From Acidiferrum sp963764675 (GTDB lineage: Bacteria > Acidobacteriota > Terriglobia > Acidiferrales > UBA7541), in NCBI GenBank assembly GCA_963764675.1, contig CAVXTQ010000007.1, positions 992,001 through 1,056,000 of the forward strand: a stretch of 64,000 nt of DNA. Direction: 5' to 3'. Positions 25,052-33,348 of the stretch are shown here, in pieces. The notes below the pieces were generated by a model, which saw only the letters and a program-made list of their open reading frames with translations, searched no databases and was not told the origin of the DNA. The stretch's first letter is position 1, and every line of letters starts with the position of its first letter. Both the position numbers and the translations under genes were made by a program.

Positions 25052-27762
25052 GTGGGCGCGATGACACATGGACGGAGCGTGCTCGGGCTGAGGAGCCGCC
25101 GGCAGCTGACGTTTGCCGAGAGCGCGGCGTTGTTGCAGGTGCAAGCCTTTTTGCGGGTGGGAGGGGTCCTGGCCGCCACGCTGGCGATGGTGGCATCGAC
25201 AGTCGGCTGCGGCGGTGGAAGTGCGGCTCCGCCGCCACCGGCGATCGTAGTTACCGCGACGGCAGCGGCAAATACGGTGGAGGCCGGGGAGACGGTAGCC
25301 ATAACCAGCACGGTGACCAATGATCCGGCTAATAAAGGCGTGACGTTCGCGATCTCGCCGTCTGGAGCAGGAACACTAAGTAACGTCACCAGCACATCGG
25401 TGAAGTACAACGCGCCGAAGACTCCTCCGGCCAGCGACCTGAGCGTGACCATCACTGCAACTTCGGTGAGCGACAGCACGAAGGGTGCATCCGTGAGCAT
25501 TACGGTGCCAGCGATCACGGTTTCCGTAGGGCAGGATACCGGCTCGGTGGAGGCGGGCGGCGTGGCGAACCTCACCGCCACCGTAAACAACGACAACACG
25601 AACAAGGGCGTTACGTGGACGCTTTCGCCTGCGACGGGCGCGGGGACGCTGAGCAATGCAACCAGCACATCGGTGACGTACACGGCACCTGCGACGGTGC
25701 CGCCTGCGGACGTGATTGTGACGATCACGGCGACGTCGGTGACCGACACGACGAAGTCGGGCGCGGCGACGGTGGACTACGCCGCGATTTCGGTGAGCGG
25801 GGAGCCGACACGAACACCGCGGGGGCAGGAACGGTGGCAAATCTAACTGCCACCGTGAACAACGACCCCGCCAATCAGGGTGTCACGTGGAGCCTCTCGC
25901 CGGTAACGGGAGAGGGAACACTGAGCAACCCTACGGCCACGACGGTGACGTATGACGCGCCGGCGAGCGCGCCAGTCAGTGATGAGACGGTGACGGTCAC
26001 GGCGACGTCGATCAGCGATCCGACAAAGTCCGCTTCGGCGAGCATCACCGTGCCGGCGATTGTGGTGAAGGTAACGCCGCTTTCGGCGCTGGTTCCCCTG
26101 AACGCGAGTTTGCAATTCACCGCGACGGTGTCCAATGATCCTGCGAATCAGGGAACCAATTGGGATGTGGACCAGAGCGGGACGTCTTGCGTGCCGGGGT
26201 GCGGAGCGTTCTCGCCGACAAGCACCGCGAACGGCACGCCGAGCACCTATACGGCTCCGGCAAGCCTGCCTGCGACTCCGGGCGTGACACCGACGGCGAC
26301 TTCAATTTCGGATGGCACGAAGTCCGCAACAGCAACCGTGACGTTGACGGCAGGCAGCGTCGAGCTTGTGCCGACTGCGCTGGACTTCGGCAACGTGAAG
26401 ACGAACTCAAAACGCGTGCTGCCTATAAACCTGACCAATACGGGCACCGCGGCGCTGACAATAACGGCGATACCCTTCTCCGGAGTGGGCGTGGCCGCGT
26501 ATTCCGAAACAGACAACTGTGTACCGAGCGTGGCCGCAGGCGCGTCTTGCATCATCAACGTGACGTATCATCCGGTGCCTCCCGGGATGTCTAACGTTCT
26601 CATGAGCATCCACGACAGCAGCTCCGACAGCCCACAGATGGTTAGCCTAACCGGAAAGGCTTTTAACGCTCGGGGGCCGGAGGTGGCAGCGGCCTTGAGC
26701 ACAAGCTCAGTGAATGAGGTGCCGCGCTCGAGCGGAGCAAGCGCGGTCGGAACGCGCGTCGTCGATCTCGTGGACGCGACACGCGAAGATCCCTACACGG
26801 CGAACGGAGCCAAGCGAGAGTTGCTGGTAAGGCTCTGGTATCCGGCGGCGAGCGGCCAAGTTTGCAGGCGAGCCCCGTACACGTCGGACAGGGTCTGGAG
26901 CTACTTCTCGCGGCTGGTGGGCGTGCCGCTGGCACAAATCAGCACGAATAGCTGCGCGGATGCCGTGGTCGCCGAGGGCGGGCATCCGGTGGTGGTGTTC
27001 TCGCACGGCTATACGGCGACGTTTACCGACTACACGTTCCTGTTCGAGGATTTGGCCAGCCGAGGCTACGTGGTGGCGTCGATCGATCACACACGCGAAG
27101 CAACGGCGGTCGAGTTTCCGGACGGAAGGTTCGTCGCGTCGGCGGTGGGCAGCCATCTAGGAGGCCCCCTGCGGGCGGAGCGCGCGGACCTGGACTTTGC
27201 GCTAGCAGTGCGGCTAGGCGACGTCAAGTTCGTCGGCGATGAACTCGGGCGTCTGAACGGCGAGTCGGGCGGCGCATTCGCGGGGAAGCTGGACTTGTCG
27301 AAGATGGCGCTCGCCGGCCATTCGCTGGGAGGATGGACGGCGATTGAAAGCGTGAGCAGCGCCTCCGTCTTTAAGGTGGGCGTGGCTATCGACGCGAGTA
27401 TCCCGACGGGAGCGGCGATCTCAACGGAAAAACCAATGCTGCTGCTGGGCATGGGCCGCGAACTGTGGAGCGACGACGAAAAACAGGTCTGGTCTGGGCT
27501 GCACGGGCCGCGCTTCGCGCTGAATCTGCCGGGGGCGGAACACAGGGCCCCGTCGGACGCGGTGTGGCTGGCAAGGTACGCGATCAACACTGGCTCGCTG
27601 AGTCCGGAACAAACGATCGCGATGGTGCGCGAATACGTGGCGGCATTTCTCGATGCGAACCTACGTGAACAGGACGCCAGCCCGCTGCTGAAGGGTCCTT
27701 CGCAGCGGTATCGCGATGTTGTGGTGACGACGCAAAAGGAGTCGCTGCGCAGCAAGAATTAG
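25052..27762 (+). CDS. Surface lipoprotein-like protein: Ig-like repeats, ASH domain and alpha/beta hydrolase (one frameshift)
   Basis: GTG 25052 follows AGGAGGAG. A hydrophobic leader ends STVGCGGG, a possible lipobox. Three or four Ig-like units of about 95 residues follow, each with NDPANxGVTW, GTLSNxTSTSVxYxAP and VTITATSVSDxTK. Near 25798-25803, in the GCGGGGA tract, the frame must shift to continue from AAISVSG to GAGTVANLTATVNND; both sides are clearly the same protein. Then come an ASH-type domain (ALDFGNVKTNSKRVLPINLTNTG) and a C-terminal platelet-activating-factor-acetylhydrolase-like domain with HPVVVFSHGYTATF and ALAGHSLGGWTA (nucleophile elbow GHSLGG). About 900 residues in total. 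Probably an outer-surface esterase; substrate unknown. Confidence 0.75.
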
Positions 27763-27813
27763 GATTGTTTCGACGCAGCCTGAAGCGAGCCTATCTCGCA
27801 AGCTCAGGACAGA

Positions 27814-27845
27814 CAGCCGGAGCCGGCGATGCCGGACTCCGGCTG
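27814..27845 (+). terminator. Hairpin after the hydrolase gene
   Basis: CAGCCGGAG (27814-27822) pairs with CTCCGGCTG (27837-27845), with an inner CCGG/CCGG pairing, followed by ATTTCTT. It sits about 50 bp after the stop at 27762 and could terminate that transcript. The rest of the gap to 27980 shows no recognised element. Confidence 0.5.
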
Positions 27846-27979
27846 ATTTCTTCGGCGATTTTGTGCCTGTGAACGTCAGATCCCTTTGAACATTAACGGG
27901 CGGGGTAGCCTTCCACAGCATTTGGACGTAAGCTGCCTGCCCTCACTTTGCGGGTGGTCCATCCGCGGGCGGAGCGAGC

Positions 27980-29578
27980 ATGAGTTCCGGCGACAGCGTG
28001 GCGCATTTCCCTAGTACGCGCGAACACGAAGTCAATCCCTGGCTGATTGCGGTGGTGGTGTCGCTGGCGGCGTTCATGGAGGTGCTGGACACCAGCATCG
28101 CCAACGTGGCGCTGCCGCACATGGCGGGCGACTTGGGGGCCAGCAACGACGAGAGCACGTGGGTGCTGACCTCGTACCTGGTATCGAATGCGATTGTGCT
28201 GCCAATCAGCGGATGGTTCGTGGGGATTCTGGGGCGCAAACGGTTCTTCATGATTTGCATCCTGGTGTTCACGGCGAGTTCCCTGCTTTGCGGGGTAGCC
28301 TGGAGCCTGGGGTTTCTACTTCTTGCGCGGATCATCCAGGGAGCGGGCGGCGGCGGCTTGCAGCCGATGGCGCAGGCCATTCTGGCGGACAGCTTTCCGC
28401 CGGAGAAGCGCGGCCTGGCATTCTCCGTGTATGGTTTCACGGCGATCGTGGCGCCCTCGATTGGACCAACACTGGGCGGGTGGATCACCGATAACTATTC
28501 GTGGCGGTGGATTTTCTACATCAATTTGCCGGTCGGACTGGTGGCGTTGTATCTGGTCTACAAGCTGATCGAGGACCCAGCGTATATCTCGCGCAACATC
28601 GGAAGATCGCTGAAGGTGGACTACATCGGCTTCAGCCTGCTGGCGCTGGGTGTGGGCGCGCTGCAAATCCTGCTGGATAAAGGACAAGAAGACGATTGGT
28701 TCGGGTCGCGCTTCATTACCTCACTGGCCATCACCGCGACCGTCTGCCTCGTGACCTTGGTGATTTACGAATGGTTTCAGAAGGACCCGATCGTGGACGT
28801 ACGTCTGTTCAAGAATGTGAATTTCTGCGTCACCAGCTTGGTGATGTTCATGGTGGGGGCGATTTCGTTCGCATCCACGGTGCTGATGCCGCAGTACCTG
28901 CAAACACTAATGGGCTACACGGCGGAAACGGCGGGGATCGTGATGTCCGCGGCTGCGGTGGTGTTGCTGTTCGAACTTCCCATCGTGGGCCAACTGACCA
29001 CGCGGATTCAGGGGCGCTACCTGATCGCGTTTGGATGGCTGACGCTGTGTATTGGGATGTTCTACTCGACAAAGCGAATCGACCTGCTGATCAGCATGGG
29101 CTCGGCGACGCGGTTGCGAATCCTGCAGTACGCGCCGCTGGGATTTATTTTCATACCGGCGACGACGGCGGCGTATATCGGGATCGCGGCGGAAAAGAGC
29201 AACGCGGTCGCAGGACTAGTCAACTTCATGAGGAATATCGGGAGCAGCGTGGGGACGTCGCTGGTGACGACAATCATCGCGCGGCGATCACAATACCATC
29301 AGAGCGTCCTGGGGACGCAAGCTTCGAGCGTGAATCCGAATTTTCTCGGCGCCATTCAGGGAACGGCGCGGCAGCTGGCGCGCGGGGGACTCAGCTTGTT
29401 TGATGGGCAGCAGCAGGCCACGGCGCGGTTCTACGCAGAGCTGCGGGCGCAAGCGGCGACGCTGGCTTACATCGACACGTACTGGATCTTGGGAGCTGCC
29501 GCGATGGTGATGTTTGCGGTGTCGTTTTTGCTGCGGAAGAACAGGCCGGGTGGCGGAGGCACGGTAGCGATGCACTAA
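27980..29578 (+). CDS. DHA2-family (EmrB/QacA) MFS multidrug efflux transporter
   Basis: The 532-residue protein has about 14 membrane helices and the DHA2 signature sequences LDTSIANVALPHMAGDLG (motif D1-like), WVLTSYLVSNAIVLPISGW, GRKRFFMICILVFTASSLLCG (motif A) and SIGPTLGGWITDNYSWRWIF (motif C). This is the EmrB/QacA type that exports drugs by proton antiport. No membrane-fusion partner (EmrA) is adjacent. GGAG lies about 8 nt before ATG 27980. Its stop is a few bases from that of the convergent PurD-like gene. Confidence 0.92.
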   Translation: MSSGDSVAHFPSTREHEVNPWLIAVVVSLAAFMEVLDTSIANVALPHMAGDLGASNDESTWVLTSYLVSNAIVLPISGWFVGILGRKRFFMICILVFTASSLLCGVAWSLGFLLLARIIQGAGGGGLQPMAQAILADSFPPEKRGLAFSVYGFTAIVAPSIGPTLGGWITDNYSWRWIFYINLPVGLVALYLVYKLIEDPAYISRNIGRSLKVDYIGFSLLALGVGALQILLDKGQEDDWFGSRFITSLAITATVCLVTLVIYEWFQKDPIVDVRLFKNVNFCVTSLVMFMVGAISFASTVLMPQYLQTLMGYTAETAGIVMSAAAVVLLFELPIVGQLTTRIQGRYLIAFGWLTLCIGMFYSTKRIDLLISMGSATRLRILQYAPLGFIFIPATTAAYIGIAAEKSNAVAGLVNFMRNIGSSVGTSLVTTIIARRSQYHQSVLGTQASSVNPNFLGAIQGTARQLARGGLSLFDGQQQATARFYAELRAQAATLAYIDTYWILGAAAMVMFAVSFLLRKNRPGGGGTVAMH

Positions 29579-29582
29579 GCGA

Positions 29583-30869
29583 TCAGCGCAAGTAGCCCCA
29601 GTTGTGGAGTTTGTCGGAATCTTCTGCCCAGCGGTCGCCGATGTCGGTGCGGTAGTACATGTTGGGGATGAGGATGTTTTTGATGCGGGCGTAGACCTGC
29701 GCTTGGGCTTGCTTCATGGTTTGGCCGGTGCCGACGACGGCAAGGACCACGCCGGACGTCCCCGCGATAAGCCATTGACCGTTGACCTGCTTTACGTCCT
29801 CGATGTGGACCTGTTCGGGAGTGCCGCGCTTGAAGACGATGGCGTTATTTTTTGAGAAGGACTCGAAGGTGGCTTCGTCGTCGAAGGGAAACGGGGGGAC
29901 GACGATGCGGACGCCAATCTGGAAGCCGCTGCGCGTACGCCACTTGGGGTCGACACCGGTGGCAAGCTCCCACAAGAATTCGCTGATGGGCGTGAGAATG
30001 CCTTCCTGCTGGATGAAGATCGACGGATAGCCGAAGCGCGACGTGAACTCGAGCGGGTAGATGCCGTTGTTGTTGACGATGCAATTCAGATCGATGTAGC
30101 CGACATAGCCCTCGAGGGAAAGTTTCGGCTCCATCTTAAGAAGGGTGCGGTAGAAGAGCGCGTTGGGCTCGCTCCAAAACATGGCCGTGCCCATCTCGCC
30201 GGTGGGCGGACCAACCTCGCCGGGAAACAATTTCTTGTGCTCGAAGTTGATGTTGACCGGCGTGATGAATCTCTTACCGTTGAAGAAAGCGCCGACCGCG
30301 ACCTCGACGCCGTTGATGCGGCGCTGTAACTGGAAGACTTTGATCTCGTCAGCGAAGGCCTTCTTGTAGGCTTCCAGCATGCGGATCACGTCTTCGCCGT
30401 CTTCTTCTTCGCCGACAAATAGCCGGCGCTTGACGTTCTGCGCTTCGCCGCTGGGCTTGATCACGTAGCGGTCGGGGTTTTTCTTCACGAATTCGATGGC
30501 GGGATCGAAGGAGTCGAAGTCCTCGTAGGGAATGATGTTGACGCCCGCTTTTTTCAGCTCTTCCTGGCCGAAGGAGCGGTCGTCCTCCAGGCGGTCGGTG
30601 TATTCCGTGCCGCCGATGACCGGCTTGCCTTGCGCGCGCAGCGCCTGGGCCCTGGCGCCCTGCCCCAGGGTGTCGTCGAACACGATGATGTCCGCCCATT
30701 TCGCGTCCTTTTCCCAATCGGTGGATTTGGGAACGAAGCCGTCGGCGATGTCGCGCTCTTTCTGGTTGTCGATGTAATAGCGGACGTCGTGGTCTTCCTT
30801 GGCCACCTGCCAAGCAATGTCACCGATCAAACCCGAGAGCGATACGAAGAGGAATTTTCGCTTGTCCAT
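29583..30869 (-). CDS. PurD-like ATP-grasp enzyme (phosphoribosylamine-glycine ligase family)
   Basis: The 428-residue protein is an ATP-grasp ligase: RYVIKPSGEAQNVKRRLFVGEE (ATP-binding lysine and loop), QRRINGVEVAVGAFFNG, GPPTGEMGTAMF (GARS-like GPxTGGMG) and CIVNNNGIYPLEFTSRFGYPS (metal-ligand ExxxRFG). Overall it resembles GARS/PurD but the N-terminal domain is atypical (FLFVSLSGLIGDIAWQVAKED) and the usual GGGGREHAL start is missing. It may be a divergent PurD or a carboxylate-amine ligase with another substrate. It stands alone on the minus strand, not in a pur operon. Confidence 0.75.
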   Translation of the reverse strand: MDKRKFLFVSLSGLIGDIAWQVAKEDHDVRYYIDNQKERDIADGFVPKSTDWEKDAKWADIIVFDDTLGQGARAQALRAQGKPVIGGTEYTDRLEDDRSFGQEELKKAGVNIIPYEDFDSFDPAIEFVKKNPDRYVIKPSGEAQNVKRRLFVGEEEDGEDVIRMLEAYKKAFADEIKVFQLQRRINGVEVAVGAFFNGKRFITPVNINFEHKKLFPGEVGPPTGEMGTAMFWSEPNALFYRTLLKMEPKLSLEGYVGYIDLNCIVNNNGIYPLEFTSRFGYPSIFIQQEGILTPISEFLWELATGVDPKWRTRSGFQIGVRIVVPPFPFDDEATFESFSKNNAIVFKRGTPEQVHIEDVKQVNGQWLIAGTSGVVLAVVGTGQTMKQAQAQVYARIKNILIPNMYYRTDIGDRWAEDSDKLHNWGYLR

Positions 30870-30991
30870 TGTCGAATGGCGCCGGCCCCTGGTGGCGAGC
30901 GTCCATGCATTTTAGTCGCAGGGAGGCAGCGGATTGTAACAGTTTGTTAAAAATCTTCAGGACGGGCTCGCCCCGCCACGCGTCCGCGTAG

Positions 30992-31011
30992 GGGCACGAT
31001 ACATCGTGCCC
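30992..31011. repeat. Perfect palindrome GGGCACGAT-AC-ATCGTGCCC
   Basis: Nine-base arms around AC, preceded by GTAGG. The GTAGGGGC lead-in also starts the palindromes at 57672 and 60956, so this may be a member of the same dispersed family. It lies in the 234-bp gap between the PurD-like gene and the small membrane protein. Confidence 0.5.
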
Positions 31012-31026
31012 TGCCGCGCGCCCCTT

Positions 31027-31093
31027 GGAGTGCGGCGGCTCGACGCCGCCTTCACGGTGTAACGCGCCCCTACACCCGCCCTCCGTATTCGAG
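31027..31093 (+). repeat. Long direct repeat, copy 1
   Basis: Starts GGAGTGCGGCGGCTCGACGC and ends CTCCGTATTCGAG. A copy with only a few differences is at 31638-31703 in the same orientation. The internal GCGGC...GCCGC arms can fold. Confidence 0.7.
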
Positions 31094-31103
31094 GTCCGCT
31101 CCT

Positions 31104-31493
31104 CTACGGCGTCTTGGCAGGTGAAGCGGTCTTATATATCTCTTGGACTCCTTCTTTCTGGTTACGTGACGGTGCCCCTCCATATTTCTGCCAAAGCACA
31201 AAATTTGCGAAACTGAGAACACAACAAAGAAATCCCAGTATCAACGCGGACCGGCCAACTCGTCTCCACAAAGCCATGCCGATGATGCCGGCCATTCCGA
31301 AAATTGGCATCGATATCAGGTTAACCACAGAAAAGAGTGCGATAAAGATGTAAGCCCCGGCTCCATAACTCTTCTGCAGGCTGTCGAGGGTTTGCCTATA
31401 ACCGTTGGCGTTGAACCGGTAGACCCAGGCTGTCATGACCAGAACAAGAAACGCACAAACCGTTACCGCCTGGAGCACCCGCAACTTGGTCAT
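31104..31493 (-). CDS. Small membrane protein of unknown function
   Basis: From ATG 31493, preceded by AGGGGG at 4-5 nt, the product has 129 residues with three hydrophobic segments: VLQAVTVCAFLVLVMTAWVY, GAYIFIALFSVVNLISMPIFG followed by MAGIIGMAL, and SALILGFLCCVLSFANFVLW. A longer frame upstream is only the repeat at 31638-31703 read as protein. No family was recognised. The gene is flanked on both sides by the long direct repeat, so it may have arrived or been duplicated with it. Confidence 0.65.
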   Translation of the reverse strand: MTKLRVLQAVTVCAFLVLVMTAWVYRFNANGYRQTLDSLQKSYGAGAYIFIALFSVVNLISMPIFGMAGIIGMALWRRVGRSALILGFLCCVLSFANFVLWQKYGGAPSRNQKEGVQEIYKTASPAKTP

Positions 31494-31637
31494 TACGCCC
31501 CCTGAACTCCAGCGTATCATTCGTTTTTCTCGCGAACCATTTTCGCCGCGCAAAAGTAACGCCGCCCTGGCCGCCGCACCCTTCATGCAGCGGCCGCCGA
31601 CCGTGGCGGGCCCTCCCCTTTTTCGTAGCGCCGCCTC

Positions 31638-31703
31638 GGAGTGCGGCAGCTCGACGCCGCCTTTACGGTGTAACCCGCCGCCACGCCCGCCTCCGTATTC
31701 GAG
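31638..31703 (+). repeat. Long direct repeat, copy 2
   Basis: Matches 31027-31093 over about 65 bp with a few substitutions and one or two indels (GGAGTGCGGCAGCTCGACGC to CTCCGTATTCGAG). Copies are about 611 bp apart and enclose the small membrane protein gene. It is preceded by GTAGCGCCGCC, the reverse complement of sequence at the palindrome 23760-23775. Confidence 0.7.
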
Positions 31704-31777
31704 ACCCTGGGCGGGTGGCCTTTCGGTTTTTGAAAGGGTGGGCAACTCTTCTCTTCAGAACCCTGAGGGAACCCTGA

Positions 31778-31836
31778 GGACAGACGGGACGTTCCCATAA
31801 GGATGTCCCTAAAAAGGAAACGTTCCGACTGTCCCC
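31778..31836. repeat. REP/RAYT-type inverted repeat
   Basis: GGACAGACGGGACGTTCCC (31778-31796) is followed after a short loop by its imperfect inverse GGAAACGTTCCGACTGTCCC (31816-31835). GGGGACAGTCGGAACGTTTCC-type palindromes are commonly seen as REP elements mobilised by IS200-like RAYT transposases. No transposase is in the window. A half copy is at 33049-33069, on the other side of the orphan gene. Confidence 0.6.
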
Positions 31837-31860
31837 GTTTTCACCCGTTTTCAAGCCACG

Positions 31861-32958
31861 TCATGGAACCATCCGCCGGAGTTCCTCTTCTGCGTCGGCA
31901 ACCGAGATTCGCTGCCCGTTGTAGGTTACGTATTCGAACGCGGAGACGACAGTAACAAGACTCTGTGTTTCTAGAAGTTTGCTCGCGATGCCAGCGGCGA
32001 TGTCAGCTGCCTGTACAGGGTAAGAGAAGGCAGAATCCAGCTGAGTGTAAGGCTTTGTTTCACCCGGGCGTTCTGGCATATAAGGATCTCGTAGGTTCTT
32101 GAGAATATTGGAGCGGGCACTCTCTAGCAGTTCCAAATGGCCCTGATCACCTCTATCGAACGCATGCGTTTTCAGGATTCTTGATTTCATTCGCCTTCTG
32201 ACGATTTCATTCGGGAAGTATCGCACTTCTTCATCGAAGCCAAGAAAGCAATCCAGTGCCTCGTGAAATGTAGCGGCAGACTTCGCCGCCCATATGCTGA
32301 CCTTCCTGACGAGCGGTTTTACCTCGTTGCCAAAATCACGCAGAGTCAAAATCTGGTCTTCAACAGCATCGCCCTCCTCCGCGTCCAGCGGAACTATCCC
32401 GTCGTTTAGGATGATCTTGCTCAGGCTGTGCACACGCGCTCCAATAGAATCACTAAGAATTCTCTCGGCTGTGAAGATTTGAGCCCTGTTCGAAAGCCAA
32501 ATGCCAACTGGGTGACCCGCCGCCAATAGCTGTTGAAGGAATTTCGCAGGATCACTTGCTGGAAGTATTGTTCGAAGGATTTGGTCATACGACTTTCTGT
32601 ATGGCCGAGGATCAACAATGTGAATCCGCACTTTGGAAAGGCCATCCCAGATGCGAGCCTTGCTTTCTGCACTGAGTCCCTGAAACCGCAGCCAGACTTC
32701 GGCGGATTTTAGTTCTCCTGGAATCGATTCGCAGACCTGCAGGATTCGATAAAACCAATCTAGTGAATTCTCGGGTATCACCTGAGCATTGACGGATAGC
32801 TTTTGGAACGATGTCAGGCGCGTGTCGGGTGAGCTGTCATCGTTGAACGAGGCAGTGTCGGAGGCGCCGCTATTTATAATTCCTGTCATAAAACGAATGT
32901 ACGAATTAGCTGAAGTTTGGAAGTGGGGCTCGGCACCAGCCTTGTTATTCCCTACCAA
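31861..32958 (-). CDS. Orphan protein of unknown function in a repeat-bounded segment
   Basis: The frame from TTG 32958 encodes 365 residues; an ATG at 32889 would give 342. Neither has a clear ribosome site. The protein is soluble and rich in charged helices (SLDWFYRILQVCESIPGEL, RPYRKSYDQILRTILPA, ATFHEALDCFLGFDEEVRYF, VQAADIAAGIASKLLETQ). I recognise no family or catalytic motif. Its DNA is visibly less GC-rich than its neighbours and uses more A/T-ending codons. With REP-like sequences on both sides (31778-31836 and 33049-33069) it looks horizontally acquired. Upstream DNA at 33000-33030 is AT-rich with repeated TTCGTAT motifs, probably the promoter. Confidence 0.65.
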   Translation of the reverse strand: MVGNNKAGAEPHFQTSANSYIRFMTGIINSGASDTASFNDDSSPDTRLTSFQKLSVNAQVIPENSLDWFYRILQVCESIPGELKSAEVWLRFQGLSAESKARIWDGLSKVRIHIVDPRPYRKSYDQILRTILPASDPAKFLQQLLAAGHPVGIWLSNRAQIFTAERILSDSIGARVHSLSKIILNDGIVPLDAEEGDAVEDQILTLRDFGNEVKPLVRKVSIWAAKSAATFHEALDCFLGFDEEVRYFPNEIVRRRMKSRILKTHAFDRGDQGHLELLESARSNILKNLRDPYMPERPGETKPYTQLDSAFSYPVQAADIAAGIASKLLETQSLVTVVSAFEYVTYNGQRISVADAEEELRRMVP

Positions 32959-33048
32959 GGATTGAAATCATGAGAACTAGCTTTCTGATTACAGCTATTC
33001 ACAATAATACGAAATATGATACGAATTATGGGGGAACCCCGGAACCCC

Positions 33049-33069
33049 GGGGACAGACGGGACGTTCCC
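33049..33069. repeat. REP/RAYT-type element, second copy
   Basis: GGGGACAGACGGGACGTTCC starts here in the same orientation as 31778-31796 and is preceded by GGGGGAACCCCGGAACCCC. It lies in the 390-bp gap (32959-33348) between the orphan gene and bamD. The rest of that gap holds AT-rich promoter-like DNA near 33000-33030 and a TATACT box at 33254-33259 before bamD. Confidence 0.6.
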
Positions 33070-33348
33070 GGCGCGTCAGCTCGTGTCACGTCCTTGCCCG
33101 TCTCGCCGCGCCCCGCCTTCAGGCAACCCATCCAGCCCACACCCGGCATCTCACTGAGCGGCCGGAGGCTTAGCTCGGCGTGTGCCGAGGGGATTTCCCG
33201 TCGACCTGGCCGAATGGACAGATTTTTGGGGCTAGCCTGTCCTTTCGTTCAGGTATACTGAATTGTTCGGAGCCTAGCCCAGCAGAAATGGCCCAGACCC
33301 GGTGAGATTGCAGCCCCGGGGGCCGAGATTTACTAGGAGAGGTGACGT

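Noticed and set aside
24458..25238. Two overlapping minus-strand frames in the gap before the surface-protein gene
   Set aside because: Ser/Arg/Cys-rich translation without domains, running into the start of the plus-strand gene; treated as non-coding.
31861..32958. Assigning the orphan protein to DUF3800 because of a C-terminal QAADIAAGIASKLL stretch
   Set aside because: The N-terminal acidic DESG-type motif expected of that family is missing; similarity is confined to one helix.
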